64,000 nucleotides of DNA. Source: Straminergon stramineum. Its lineage: Eukaryota; Streptophyta; Bryopsida; Hypnales; Calliergonaceae. The stretch spans positions 23,128,501-23,192,500 of the forward strand of contig OY987268.1 of the NCBI GenBank assembly GCA_963920665.1, in the 5' to 3' direction. Every line of letters begins with the position of its first letter. The stretch's first letter is position 1. The position numbers and the translations under genes are program-made. This document shows positions 9,448 to 22,079 of this stretch, in pieces. The notes under the pieces were generated by a model that was given only the letters and a program-made list of their open reading frames with translations, was not told the DNA's origin and did not search any database.

Positions 9448-10206
9448 GGTGATTGCAAGAAACACTTGCCCTATTTTTTGTCCACTTACCCTTGGAGAGG
9501 TGGTATTTTGCTCATAACTTTTTCATCATTTGTTTGTTTCGTGTGAAATTTGGAATGAACGTACATGTGGTAGTTTCATACATTTTATAATTTTTTCAGA
9601 TTTTTCAAAATGATTTTACTATTTTTAACGTGCCCCTGATCGGGTGTCTACCTTGGCTATTTTGAGGGATTTTAGTCCTATTTTTGACCCAAAAATGCGA
9701 CCTCGAAGCCTCAAATTGGACATGATGGAGGTTTACAAACATTACAAGGACTGACAATGAGTTTTTATGAAAATAGTAACATGTCCATTGCCCTTGTGGG
9801 GCCAAGGTGACCATGCTTTGCACAAAGGCTACGAAGAGGGAAATTTTTTGGCTAAATGAATTTTTTGGTGCAATGCAAGCGCAATCTTCTCTAGCGGAAT
9901 GGCTTTTTTTTTTATGGAATTTGTTTAAATTTTTTTTTAAATTATTAAAATGAAAAGGTCCATAGACCCCTTTTTTGCTATTTTCTACTCCTAGTAGCTT
10001 ATGTAGTACTCTATAGTAGTCTATAGTACTACATAGTATTGCATAGTATTGAATGAACAGTTTAGATTTGCAGGTGCTCTAAATTAATGGTTGCAATTCG
10101 CAAGCACATGATGACACACAAAATTGATAGTATTTATAGTACTACTAGTCCTATGGCCAAAAATGGCATTAATAAGCCAAAAACATGAAGTGTTTTTGCA
10201 ATCACC
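9448..10206. mobile_element. Inverted-repeat element, GGGTGATTGCAAG family, copy 4
   Basis: The left end is GGTGATTGCAAGAAACACTT and the right end reads 'agtgtttttgcaatcacc', its near reverse complement. The interior is colinear with copy 2. The 9 bases flanking each side (ctattacaa and ctacatgaa) agree at six of nine positions, which could be an eroded 9-bp target duplication of the Mutator type. The other copies do not show this, so the superfamily stays open. Confidence 0.65.
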
Positions 10207-10800
10207 CTACATGAAGATAGGAACATTGGGAGGGGAGGGCAAAAATCTAGAAAATTCAATTAGGAGGAAAATGAGGGGGAAATTCTAGGGGGAAAATAGG
10301 GATTTGAAACTAAAAAGACTTGAAGCAAGATTTGGTAAAGTAACTAAATTAGACAAATGGTAAAATGAGGATAAAAATGAAAACCAAATACTACCAAGTA
10401 GGAAAAGAAATTAGACTTAGAAAAGAAACCAAAAAGTAACAAACACAAAAATACAAAACGAAAATGAAAACAAAATACTACAACTAGGAAATTGGATGTG
10501 ATTCAAATTGCTAAACAAAAAAGTAAAAAAATAAATTAAAGACAAAAGACTACATGTAGAAAATGAAATTAGAATTAAACTCCAAACCAAAAATAGAAAA
10601 AAGTTATTTCAAAACAAAAGAATAGAAGTAGGAAATGAAACTACAAGTAAAGTGAAACCCACAAAAAATGAAAAATAGGAAAAAACAAAATATAGTTAGT
10701 AAAACTAAACTACTATTAGAACCCTAGAGTAGAGAGGAAAACACTGAAACAATGATAGAAACACTAAAATAGAGAATTTACAATAATTTAGAGGGTTTCA
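10207..10800 (+). other. A-rich, purine-biased block
   Basis: The plus strand is strongly enriched in A and G, with long stretches such as 'aaaacgaaaatgaaaacaaa', and is poor in T. This strand asymmetry is sharp against neighbouring DNA. It contains no open reading frame of note. A-rich blocks occur in untranslated parts of some plant LTR retrotransposons, but no LTR, primer-binding site or polypurine tract was identified. Confidence 0.5.
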
Positions 10801-12682
10801 CTCTATATTAGTGCAATTAATATCAAATAAGTAGATTAATAGTAAATTAAGGTAGGATGAAATTAGTCACGGGAATTAGTCCATCAAGGAGTTTGATATA
10901 GGCAAAATTAGGGTTTGAAGCCCTCTCTCTTGTTCTGTGTATGTGTGTTTTTTGAGAGCTTGTGAAGAATTGTGGTAGAAAATGAACAAAAAGTGTTAGA
11001 AAAACCATGGAAATGAGTTAGGATTGAATGTAGGAACCATTTGTCAAATAGGCTCACTATTTTATGGGGAAAAAATGGGTGAAAAAAGTAGGTTTTTCAA
11101 GTTAGATTTGAAACTAATTTTAGATTGAGGGAAGAAATTTAGGTTTTGGTGCAATGGTGATGGAAGTTTAGTGAAGAAACCTCACGGTTGGCATTATGGA
11201 AAACTGATCAAGCTTCGTGAAGGAGGAATAGGGAGGTTATGGAAATTTCAGGAGTTTTAGGGTGTGAAAAATGGGATGCAAGAATGACTAGGGATTTCCT
11301 GTGAATTGGAATGGGCTGAGGGGGTTCTTGTGAAGCTTCGAAATTAGAAAATTTTCTTCAGCAACTGCCGAAGCTTGAGGTACCCAGAGGACTCCATGGC
11401 AACCAAAAGCACGAGCAAAATCCAACAGTTCAGCCCGAGCACGAAAACGGATCTAGCTTCAAGGCGTCGGGGCATCACTAGCTAGGAGCAGAGAAGATGA
11501 CAGCGAGCAATTTCCTTGGAGGCGCCGTGGAGCTGCAAGGAAATTGAATCCCAACAAGTTGCAAGTACCAGTTGGAGCGAACAGAATGAAGGACGTAATC
11601 GAAGGAACTGTGATGCATAGGCAAGCAACCAGGAGCACAATCGGAAGAAAACAAAAGTTTCAAAATAACAAGAACAACAACACAAGGCAGAGAAGGGGAC
11701 AAGCCAGTGCCCTGGACGTGGCCGAGAATCTCCTTCGAAGGCATCAATGGAGAAAAACCCAACGTAACCAAACGACCACAAGGCAGAAGATTTGTTACGC
11801 AGCCAAGAATTGACGAGATGGATAGGATCCAGGCGGCGAGCTTGAAGGGAGATCTAGCGAAGGAAAGGGAAACGGCACAGCAACCAAAGAAGCCAACAAT
11901 CCAAACAAGGACACGGCTGGTTAAGGTAGAATTGTAGAAGCACCTAAATGTCACACTTGTTTGGATCTCCTGATATGGAGGGTGTGTACAAGAAAAAATG
12001 TTGTGCGTGTGTTAGGAAATGGTTTAGGTAACCAAAAAAATTGGTTTCGTATTTTTCCAAGCTTGTATGAATATTATACGAATTTTTGAAAAGTACTTTG
12101 TAGATGCATCTACCATAACATTACTAACCAACTAACTCCTCACCCCACAAGTGGGGGTATAATTCTCCCCTTGATACTTGCAAGGGAATTTAGTTATATT
12201 GCCAAGCATGACACTGGCTCTCTCAAGGTAACTTTTGGTTGGGCTGACAAATGGGTCTACAAATTGGAGGTGAGTTGGCCCATCACTAGGCACTCAAGTC
12301 AATAGATCTGACAATGTGGGTGGGCCATTACAATATGTTTCCATGCTAGGGACTCCCTCCTTCTGGGGGTGCAAAAGGAACTACTCCAATGTTGGTGAAC
12401 AATGTTATGTACTATGGACATTAGATTAACACCAAAGTAGGCACAGAAACACTCAAAAGCAACACTCTCTAAACTTGGATCAAGTGCGGGAGATTGGTTG
12501 CTTCTTGGAATAATGACAACTTCTTGGAACCCCACATGTCTTCTTTAGAACCCCACTTGTCTACTTTGGGTCCACAAGCACTCGGATTTAGGTTGTTTTT
12601 AGGTGTCCGTAAACAACTCGAGTTACATTTGGGTGCTTCTACCTTAGTAGTGATGAAATGGCAGCGAATGGCTCTAATTTTA
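10801..12682. other. Unassigned region with higher GC at 11.3-11.95 kb
   Basis: GC content rises between about 11340 and 11950 and the plus strand remains purine-biased. Open frames are present on both strands (for example 11478-11954 minus, 158 residues), but none shows a recognisable domain and the minus frame looks like a shadow of the purine bias. It could be the decayed body of a retrotransposon together with the A-rich block to its left. I cannot assign it. Confidence 0.35.
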
Positions 12683-12811
12683 GTACCCTTTGCAAAGGTT
12701 AGATTCGGCAAAAATTAAGTCATTTTTGTAGAAAAAGTGCCACATGTCATATTGTAATTGGTATGAAGTGACGTGGATCCTTGAGAATCTGACATGGAAA
12801 TTCAATTTTAG
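12683..12811 (-). repeat. Dispersed repeat, reverse copy of the 62.6 and 63.3 kb repeats
   Basis: Its reverse complement matches 62564-62700 and 63306-63450. Shared blocks on that strand are 'attgaatttcca', 'cttggaggtcc', 'gacaagtggcac' and 'cttaatttatgcc', in the same order in all three copies. The ends of the repeat are not defined and it encodes nothing. Confidence 0.6.
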
Positions 12812-15800
12812 CACCTAAGTACTGAAACAGATTGTTATGTACAATAGGCCATTTTGACCTCCTTTTAAGTAGACCATGCACACCTAAAATTGCACAAATA
12901 AGCAATTCAACAAGGTTCCCATTATTATATTGAAATTTTTTTTGTAGGGTCTTATTGGTAGTCAAATGGGGATTCTAAATTCTCTTAGCCGATGCATATT
13001 TTGGACACCATATGAATAAACTATAAATCTTCAAAGTGTTGAAGATAGGTGTTTCTGTAATTGATCATAGACTCTCATGAATAGTAGGAATACATTTTAG
13101 GAAAGAATTTGTAGTGGTCAGTTTTAGAAAGTGATTGAAATTAGGTGTAGTTAACTTATTGTATCTTTCTAAGAGGCAAAAATTAAATATAATGATAATT
13201 ACACTATGTTAGTCTTGTAATGTTTGATAGAATTCCCAACTAGTTCATATGAATTCTACTTCATTGGGATGGTCTAGGGTGTGATTTTGGAGGGAGTGGC
13301 ACCAACTTCCTCGAAGATTCACACTAAGAGTCAAATTGTATGATTTGAAAAGGATGCATGAGTAGTGAGGTAAAAACATTTCAATGTTTAGGCAAGTGCA
13401 GAAGCACTCCCCAAATGGGATAAATTTTGGGTTGGATGATTGAGACAATGATCTAGTGGGGTACAACTCTAATTGCTTAAAATGAGGCCAATGTCTTAGT
13501 ACGGAATTCGAAAAACTAAGCTGAAGTGTGAAGGGGGGGCAATGCACGTGAATTGGACTGTTTGGGTGGATGTGGTGTACTATGATTACTTTGTAGGACC
13601 CATTTAGCTCATTTTGGGTCCAAATTGAACAGTTGGGTAGAAATTTTGGTCTTTGAAGTTGCCTTAACCTAGCCTCCTAGAATATGTGTTAGGGTACTTT
13701 GGGGATTTTAAGACACACATTTTGTCCCTTTTCACTTAGAGTAATTTAACTAAAAAGTTACCAAAAACTTATAAGGAGTCCATTGTTTGGAAGGCAAAAT
13801 AGGATAGAGTCCCATACACTCCCCACCGGCCAACTCTAGGGTTTTAGTTTTCCTAATCCAGTGAAAAACTCTTATACGACATAGTGGATTTTTTATACAA
13901 ACAAATTAGCAAATTGTAATGAAAGGTGTTGCAAGTAGAATCTCACTTTTTGCTACTTAGTGAATATGTGATAATTTTTTCTAAAGCAACATGGTAGCTA
14001 TTGTCCCTTAGTTTTCTACAATATAATGGATCATAGATTGACTATAAAAAACAACACATTTGGACTTGTAAAGCAACATAGAGTGATGCATGAACAAAGT
14101 TACTCATCAATAGCTAAGTGCTTTGATAATCTACTCAAGTTCTATATAGAAAACTTAGTAGTTTCCTATATAGATTTAAATTTCTATTAAGCAAAATATA
14201 GGTGTTTGCATTAGGTACTTGTCAGTTGAAGGTATCACTACTTTCTTCAATAGTTCAAGTCAATGTTACCAAGGGAAGGTCATATAATTTATGATTTTTT
14301 TATATTTGGAACTATTCCAAGAAAATTAAGAAATCCTCATTCATCAATCAAGTTGGACCATTTTAAAGTTCAAGAATCAATCATTTTGTAGTTAGCCTCA
14401 AATGTAAAGAGACCCAAAGTTGTTTTTCAATCATAGTAAGACCTCACTGAGAGTATAAGATGAGGCCTTCCCACATCACCCTTCATCGATCCTGAAAGGT
14501 CCAACAATCTTACGTAGATGTAGGATTCAAAATCTATAGTTTAGATGATGAACAAGAAAGCACAAGGTATTTTACAAAAAAAATTATAAACAAGGTGAGA
14601 TAACTATAGAGTCTATTTTATTCAAAAAAATATAAAATATGGACTATTGATAAGGCAAAGTAGTTCCCAAATAGCCCTTAAAGTTTCAATTTAGAAAATA
14701 TTTTAGAAATGATATTTAATTGGTATTTTTCAAATGATTTAAAATTTATAAAATATTCTTAGATATATCTATGATTTTGTACCCTATGATAAAATCTAAT
14801 TTCCACGAGGCTTTGTACGCAATGAGGTAATTTATTTCACAATAAGTGCCATCCGTAGGTGAAAAGAATGTTTGAGGATGAAATTTCATGCAAAGAACTT
14901 ATCATTCATCCAATGTGATACTTGATTCTGTAAACATCAACCCTCATATTCAACCAATTTAATAGAATTGTAGTTAGTAATATATTTGTATAAAGATATT
15001 AAGGCAAGTTGCCCTAAAATAAATTGTGGATCCAATTTTGTCAAAATGAACTAGTAATATTCACTATAGTTGCCAATCTAGAACCATCCAAGATTTTTAT
15101 TTATGTTAGAGTTCCTTAAAATAAGAGATTTTAGATTGACATTTTACAATGACATACTCTCTTAAATTTTTGTGAAATTTGATAATAGTTGATTTTACAA
15201 AAAATTGATTTAACAAACTATACAAAAATTCAAAAAGGATTTGGACATAAAAACATTTAAACCCAAAGGTTTTTAGGTTTAAAAAGTTTAAAAAGTTTCA
15301 ATTCAATTGATTCAATTGTTAAAATTTTTAATTTAAAGGTAGACAATATTTTACTCCACTTGAATCTATAAAGAATACAATACATGTTGGGCCAAAAATA
15401 AATAAAATAGAAAAGTAAAATTCCACGTGCAATTGACATTTTTGTTTGAATAAGCTAGAGGGGGGTTGAAAATACACATAATACACTAGAGATTTTTGAC
15501 ACTTATCCAAGTAACAAGTTTAGAAGTTTGACTATACTTCAATCAAAAATTCAAAAAGGGATATTAGGCAATATTGCCAAACCATATTTTTCCTAGCATC
15601 TGTCATAAATGGAATGACCAAATTGGATTGTTTTGATCACCATCAAGTTAATCTGTATCAGGAATGATCACTTTAGGGAAATTTTTGCATTGACTAAGTA
15701 CTCTTGGATTCTCTATCCTACAATAAGAGACTACTACTTTCTCTATCCTATAGTAAGAGACTACTAGTCTCTCTTTGTAGTGATGGTAACAATGCTAGTT

Positions 15801-16887
15801 TGTGAGTCTAAAAGTGCAAGCTTAAAAGTTGTGAGTGTAGCCCATGTGAGCCATAAGTGTCAACTTTAAAAAAAAATTAATTTTGAGGCCAATAAAGAAA
15901 AAAGTGGAGATATTTCAAAATTTTACTACTAATAGTAATAATTCAGCCCTATTATTGTGTACCTAAGACCATGGGAGTCCCATTTTTTCTTGTTGCAAAT
16001 CCTCTAAGCCCTATAAAATTTCCATGGCATGAGCTGAATTTTTTTTCTAAGCTATTTCTTTTTCCCATCTTAGAGCCCTATTTTTCTTTCCATTATAGAA
16101 CCTCTCAAATCCAATTCTTGTTTCAATATCAAAAGCCTAAGTGAGGGCATAAAACTGTATCACAATTTACATAATGAAACAGGATAAGCAAAGAAAAAAT
16201 TGCGGCATAGAATGAGTTTAGGATGAAGTTAGCATGCTAGCTCTAGTCATTTTCAAAGTTTCTTTGAAGGGCTAGATTTCTCTATAATGCAAGGTTTAGG
16301 TTTTAGGAAACATTGATTTGAGCAAATAAAGCTTTTTTTGCTCGAATTAGAATTAAATAATCTTCAAGTATAGGTTTACAAATATACCACTCATAAAAAG
16401 CACTAATTTGCATCATTGGACCTATCTAAAATGCAGTTAATGCCAATTGGATACATTTTTATCTATCTATCTTTTTCTATGGATAGAAAATCACAAGAAT
16501 ACATACAAGAGATATATATAAATCATATTGCAAGATTAGATATACTAAACATTATTCGTGATCATCTTGGAAACTTCAAGAAGTTTCATCACTTCATCCA
16601 TGCTAAACCCAAGGGTGTGAATAAACTTGTCCTTTGCAATTCATTTTGCAAAGATAATGAAAGATATAATAAAGATCTTTGCAATTTACATATTTCCCTT
16701 GCTTTCCAATGGATGCAAAAGCTATATTGATGAAGTAGAGGCACATGCAAGTTGGAAAATTGTAGAAAGTGTTCCGTTGTACCTTGTAGTTAGAGAAAAA
16801 CTATACATCAGAGAAAATTGAGAGTTCACAATTGCATAAGAGCATGCATATACAGAGAATTCACTTGATTTTACCATAATGTATTTA
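12812..16887. other. Long AT-rich gene desert
   Basis: About 4 kb without a supportable gene. A short tandem duplication of 'ctctatcctataataagagactact' type lies near 15706-15775, two units of about 32 bases. No other structure was recognised. Confidence 0.45.
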
Positions 16888-18213
16888 TTACCCCCTAAAG
16901 GACCAAGTGTCCATTCAAAGTCAAGTTCAAAGGATACTTGAAAACTCAGATAGTGTCATACAAAGTCAATTTTGGTTGGATGTTCACAAAATTTTGACAC
17001 TAGGTGTGAACGTGTATCCCTTACTAAGTGGGATTTTTTTCTTGATTAAGTGACCAAATCAACAGTTATGCTACTCAAAAAATTTGGGCTATTCAAGCAA
17101 TTGGGGCATCTTTGCTAAAACCCTCATCAACTTTTGAAATTTGGCATGTATGTAACTAATCATAGATGGCATAAAATGATCCAAAAAAATTTAGTTCTTA
17201 AATTATATTCTTAGAGGAGTCAAACTTTCTTAGCTATGAGTTAGGCTAGTTTTGAGAAAAAATATTTTCTTCTAACTTCAAGCTCTGATATTATCTTGCA
17301 ATTGGAGAAGTCAAAGTCTTTGAAATTTTTCTCACATATTCCAAATTTTTGTCTCTAACTTTCACCATTTTGAATTCAAATAAGAAATTTACTCATTGCA
17401 CAAGAAGTCATCAAAAATCAACTATTGTATTGTGGCTTCACTTAACCTCCTTGCATTTGCAAGGTGATTTAGAATAAGCTAGACTCCATATTTGCTTCTA
17501 AAATTTTGCATGATTGTACCTAACAAGATTTTGAACTCAATGGTGGAGAGACCCAAATTCATCAAGAGTAAAGATTTTACTCCAAGAGGGCTCAAAGTCT
17601 ACTAAACTTATTTCGCAAAACTAAAAAAAAGGGTGGGTTTCTCACTTCAAACATTATAATCAATCAATCCACGTAGTCAAATGGGCTGAAATTTCTTTAA
17701 AACATTTTTACAGTAGTTTACTACACTTTTGTATGGTTGGAATTTTTAAAAAGTATTTCTTTCCAATTTTTGACAATGCACTAAAAAAATGGCAGTTTTT
17801 TGACAATTTCTCTTGAGAAACTCCCAAGGTCCTTCTACCCTTTAAGGGTTAAGGATTGAGTCCTCAAACCTCCTTGTGAACATGCATGCAATGAATTAGA
17901 GTTGCAACACTAAAGACATGTAACAATTTATCATACTATCATGAGCACAAAATCTATGTAATTCACACACTATATTAGAATGATTAACCCATAAATGTTG
18001 ACACGGAATTTGAGTGTTTGATGGATGACATAGTATCTTTCTATGTGTAGGACAAAAGTGCAACTATTCATCTTTGGAATTTTGTGTGGAAAGGGAAGAT
18101 CTTCTACATTAGTTTGACCTCCAATGAATATTTTTAGTTTTTAAGGTAGATGATGTTACATGGTTCCAAAAGGGATGATTTCCATGGTCACGAGTCCATC
18201 CTTTAAGGGTTAA
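16888..18213. repeat. Candidate inverted-repeat element with a mobile 3' module
   Basis: The left end reads TTACCCCCTAAAGGACCAAG and the right end, reversed, TTAACCCTTAAAGGATGGAC, so the termini are related. The right 215 bases (17998-18213) recur at 35858-36000 in the same orientation and at 56560-56745 in reverse. Part of the left half (17000-17300) recurs at about 56170-56400. Outer limits are tentative. Confidence 0.45.
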
Positions 18214-18234
18214 TTGGCATACAACCACTGAACC

Positions 18235-18510
18235 ATTGTGACAACTAATGTGCCCTATATCATTGCCACAATCAAAATCAAAATAAAAGCAATTTTTTAA
18301 TTTTTTAATTTTTAATTTTTTTAATTAAAAAAAATTTTGAAATTCAAAGACTTTCACATCATAGGTCCAAAAAAACCAAATCAAAGCCCATGCACCCCTC
18401 CTCACCGAGGGCTTTCTGATGGTACCAAACATGCAACCGGTGTGTGTGCATGGTCCATGAGATCTCTCAATGTAATAAACAAAACAAAACAACTTGTCCT
18501 AAGGTATGGA
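18235..18510 (+). repeat. Direct repeat, copy 1 of pair with 19999-20320
   Basis: Shared landmarks with the second copy are 'attgccacaatcaaaatc', a T/A-rich stretch, 'gaaattcaa..actttcaca', 'gcacccct.ctc..cgagggc', 'gagatctc' and 'cttaaggta' at the end. The copies differ by scattered substitutions, and copy 2 has gained a LINE tail. No coding capacity. Confidence 0.7.
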
Positions 18511-18935
18511 TTTTGTATGAAGACAAAACACATTAAGGTAGTCTGCTCTTATTGCGACCATCTTCTTCAAACAGTGCAGTAGCCCCATCTGAAATGGTCA
18601 GTCAATGGTTCTGAAATGGACTGTCACAAATTTCAAAGCATAATTATGATTTGTCAGGAGATGATTCATATTTTGCCAATGCATGAAATAAGAGTCAGAG
18701 AGGGTCCATTTCAAAGCTAGGGTATGTCCACTTACTTTTTATAGATGAAAATTGATTGCCCAATGGTCTTTTTACAAATGTTAAATGAATTTGGGGTCCG
18801 TTTAAGTTTAGTAGTGGTTGCATTTAAGAAACTTGTGTATTACTTTTTGAATGTTGCAATGCTTGTTTTTGGTCAAGCCATATATTTTTTCAGACTGCGT
18901 ATGTGTGATTTTTGCAAGACCTATGATCATAAATA

Positions 18936-19131
18936 GGTGCCTACCACAGAATTCTTTGAAAATTCATAAGTAATTCAAAAATGCTCTGAAAAATATGAAA
19001 CCACTTGGATTAGATTCCACATCAATTTTTCTTCAAGTGAAAAATAAGGAAAAATAATTCCGTGCATCTAAGAACGATTGAAAAGGCCGACCAGCCCTTA
19101 AATGGTCACTTTAAGAGCATACTACCATACT
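18936..19131. repeat. Partial copy of the TAAGGTAG inverted-repeat family
   Basis: The block 'aaaatatgaaaccacttgg', a following 'agattccacatcaa', and the end 'cccttaaatggtcactttaagagcat' match the elements at 34447, 39879 and 59286. The left part is degraded. Confidence 0.5.
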
Positions 19132-19234
19132 TGGCTCCATATCTACAGAAACCATTCGGCACTTCGAGACTGTCAGTATTCCTTCATATGGTAGACTGTT
19201 GAAGCTATTCATAAGGTTGAAGGAGATTCCACTG

Positions 19235-19998
19235 TAAGGTAAAACAGCCCATTATGGACCAAATGGGGGTTTGCTCTCTTGTCATTTCTGAAATTTTCTA
19301 ATTTTTTTTTCAGAGAAAGTCAAGTGATAGAAATGGCGAGAGCATTTGAAACTATATTTTTTTGACAAAATGTGAATTTGTTATGAATTTTTGAAGTGTT
19401 CAGCCCATCACAACCTAAAAGAGTTTGTAGACTACCCCAAAACCAACAAAAACTGATCCATAACACTCATCTTACTCACCTATTGCGGTCACAATATTTT
19501 TTAACATAAAAGACCTAAGAAAAGCACTTCCTACAATGAACTAACACTAAAAAATTGAAAGTTCCTATTGCGGTCACTAATTACATTACAAAAAATTTGG
19601 ACCTTGGAAGAGGCCACGACTTTGTTGCCACAGTGGTGCAATTAGGGAAAAAATATTTTTTCCAAAAAATAAAAATTAATGAAAAAATTAATTTTCCCCC
19701 CGAAATGATGTGGCACTGGTGCGACCACATCGGATATGGAGATTTTCAATTTTAATATATTTTTTTTAAAAATTCATATTTTTTTGAATATTTTTTTCAA
19801 AAAATATTTTCTGTACTAGCACCACACTGCGCTGCGAAACGGCCTCTTTCAGGGTCCAAATTTTTTTCTGATGCTCCATTCTAGTTAGCTAAGACATTGA
19901 ATGTGGCCCAAATCTCAATATCTAAAGAAAAACCGTAATGGGGTCATTCTTAGGAGTCCGCAATGGATAAAAGGTCCCTAATGGGCTGTTTTACCTTA
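19235..19998. mobile_element. Inverted-repeat element, TAAGGTAAAACAGCCC ends
   Basis: The left end TAAGGTAAAACAGCCCATTA is matched at the right end by 'taatgggctgttttacctta', with the similarity running about 26 bases. TA at both extremities is compatible with a TA target duplication. An inner foldback pairs 19588-19620 with 19836-19866, around 'tttggaccttggaagaggcc'. It encodes no transposase. Its ends resemble those of the TAAGGTAGG family, which may share a transposase source. Confidence 0.65.
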
Positions 19999-20320
19999 AT
20001 TGTAAACTAGTGTGCCTTGAGCCATTGCCACAATCAAAATCTAAGTAAAAATATTTTAAAAAATAAAAAATTTCATGAAAACTTTGAAATTCAATAACTT
20101 TCACAGCGTAAGTCCAAAAGCCATGAAACAAAGCAGTGCACCCCTTCTCGATGAGGGCGTTCCTACAGTAACAAGCGGGGAATGTGTGCGTCCAGGAGAT
20201 CTCAACGAAACAAACGAAACAAAGTCTGCTTGTATTTTATTCCCCTTTGCAATGAAATTTCGTTTCATTTGTGTCAAGAAAAAACACAACGAAACAAACA
20301 ACCTACCTTAAGGTACGGAT
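19999..20320 (+). repeat. Direct repeat, copy 2 of pair with 18235-18510
   Basis: It begins immediately after the right end of the 19235-19998 element and is colinear with 18235-18510, except for a 72-bp insertion at 20216-20287 that is absent from copy 1. Confidence 0.7.
20216..20287 (+). mobile_element. Severely 5'-truncated LINE tail with target-site duplication
   Basis: The 72-bp insertion ends with 'gcaatgaaatttcgtttcat' followed by an A-rich tail. That is nearly the same 3' end as the LINE fragment finishing at 22681. It is flanked by a direct repeat AACGAAACAAAC (20204-20215 and 20288-20299). Copy 1 of the host repeat lacks it, giving an empty-site comparison. Target duplication, 3' identity and A-tail together indicate target-primed reverse transcription with extreme 5' truncation. 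Confidence 0.75.
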
Positions 20321-21328
20321 AAGGCAGAACTGTCTTGATTAATGCAGCGGATCTTTTCATTTAATTGGTGGACAGGCATTCTCGATCCTCTCATGCATCC
20401 CGCTGACGCGTTTGGCCGAGAGTACATCGCGAAAGGGAGTCCGAGTTTTTACCAAAATCTCTTCCTCAAGCTTGAGACAAATTAAAGAGCCTGGAAATCA
20501 ACATCGATCAGCGTTGGTGGAGAAATAGGACACTGACCCGGCCAGCCGCCGACAGGTGATCGAATTCCAAAGTGCTCAGACAGCACGAGTGTTGTCAACG
20601 TAGCAGAATTTCTCGTCCAGTGGTACGTGCAGCCCTCCCGCGTAGATCGACCTCGAAGAAACGGAATGCCTAACTCTTCGTCTACTTCTCGTAGGGAGCC
20701 AAGCTAAGAAGATCAAGATCTTCAAGGGTAAGAGACCTCGTGACCACACTTGCAGACACACTGCACGTACAGTTGAGTACATTGGTACCTGCGAATACGT
20801 TCCCAAGAAGATAGTCGAATGGAAATGTACTGCGAATTAATTGGAGCTGGATCGATGTTAGATGTATTTCTAGTTCACAGTAAAACTGTAACACACAATC
20901 TCACTTATCATTTTGAGCTTGTTCAATTCCAAATGTTCTACTGCAATACCTCGGCATGCCGCACCAAATCAGGGCGAGAAATCAACTTCCAATTAGATCA
21001 GCCGTTGTCCATTATTCATTGCCGCTTGCACTTTCATTCCAGACAATCTCATGAATTTCATATTGAAAAACGTTAGTCTACTGCCTCATTGCACAGTGAT
21101 GCTGAATCTCAAAATGAAGAATCGCTAAAAAATTGAGATCCATTTAATGTACGACTCTCTCTCTCACTTGTCACTCGGGCGAGAAGAAACAAAAATGCCG
21201 TTGAACCATGAAATCCACATTAGATGCGCATGCAGACAAAATTATTCACTCCGCAATGGCAGCCTCGGGGCAATGTGAGACAAAGAAAAACGAGTATGAA
21301 TGAAATCGAGATTCGTCACATTGGTGCA
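20321..21328. other. Unassigned stretch of moderate GC
   Basis: GC is higher than in the surrounding AT-rich DNA. Open frames of up to 85 residues occur on both strands, but none carries a recognisable domain. It may be the decayed remains of a gene or retroelement; I cannot say which. Confidence 0.35.
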
Positions 21329-21985
21329 AGACTGGGGCCCCCATATGGCCTGTGGGTGCAGAGAGGGGTCATTGAGGGCGCTCGGTTCGAGAATGCTTTT
21401 AAACAAACTTGTGCACAGCTTCCTTCGCTACACGCGACAGTGTCGCCACCCCAGCAGTGCTGAATTTTTTTGTCCTGGATTGTGTTATGCTGCAAGACTA
21501 AGTCCCACCCCCAAAATGGCCTCTCGGTGGCGAGAGGCCTCATCGGATCTCTCAAATCGGAAATTTACAAAACAAACTTGTGCACAGCTTCCTTCGCCGG
21601 ACGCAGCAAGCAACCTCCTGCAGTGCATGCTGAACTTCCTTTCTTGTCCTTGTTTTCATGCATATTGCAGCAAAGACTAAGTCCCCTCAAATCAAATGTC
21701 CTCTCGGTACCGAGAAGGATCATCGGGGGCTATTGGTTCGGTCAAAAAGATAAACAACCAACCCGACCCCCGGACAGACACGAAAGACTCACCCAGAAAG
21801 ACTCCACAGAAAGGGGCACATCGCAAGAGCCGTGCTTCCTTTGGACAGACTGTGCAGTCGCTTCCTCCACTTTGCCGAACTTGATTTCATGTGCTTGTCG
21901 TTGTGCATATTAATGCAAGTCCCAGAACCCCCAAACGATCTCTTGGTTGCACGAGGGGTCATTGGGGGAAGGGGGGAGCGAGTCG
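21329..21985 (+). repeat. Degenerate tandem array of four units
   Basis: Units start near 21329, 21495, 21674 and 21917, giving lengths of 166, 179 and 243 bases plus a partial fourth. Each contains a variant of 'agactaagtccc', then a core resembling 'cgagaggggtcattgggg'. Units 1 and 2 share 'acaaacttgtgcacagcttc' and unit 3 has a diverged form of it. Unit ends carry variants of 'gcatattgcagca'. Function is unknown. It lies directly upstream of the LINE fragment and may be part of a retroelement body or a satellite seed. Confidence 0.7.
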
Positions 21986-22079
21986 GAATTCAATTTCATC
22001 AATTTATATTTGAAAGCCGCTTTCATTCTCAATTGGTGACAAGGTAACTATCTTCTCAGTTGGGATTCCCCGGAGGTTC

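Noticed and set aside
11478..11954. A 158-residue minus-strand frame, hydrophobic in places
   Set aside because: It lies opposite a purine-rich strand, which creates artificial hydrophobic frames; no domain or start context supports it.
21329..21985. The tandem units as a CRISPR-like array
   Set aside because: Units are long, degenerate and uneven, without short identical repeats separating unique spacers.
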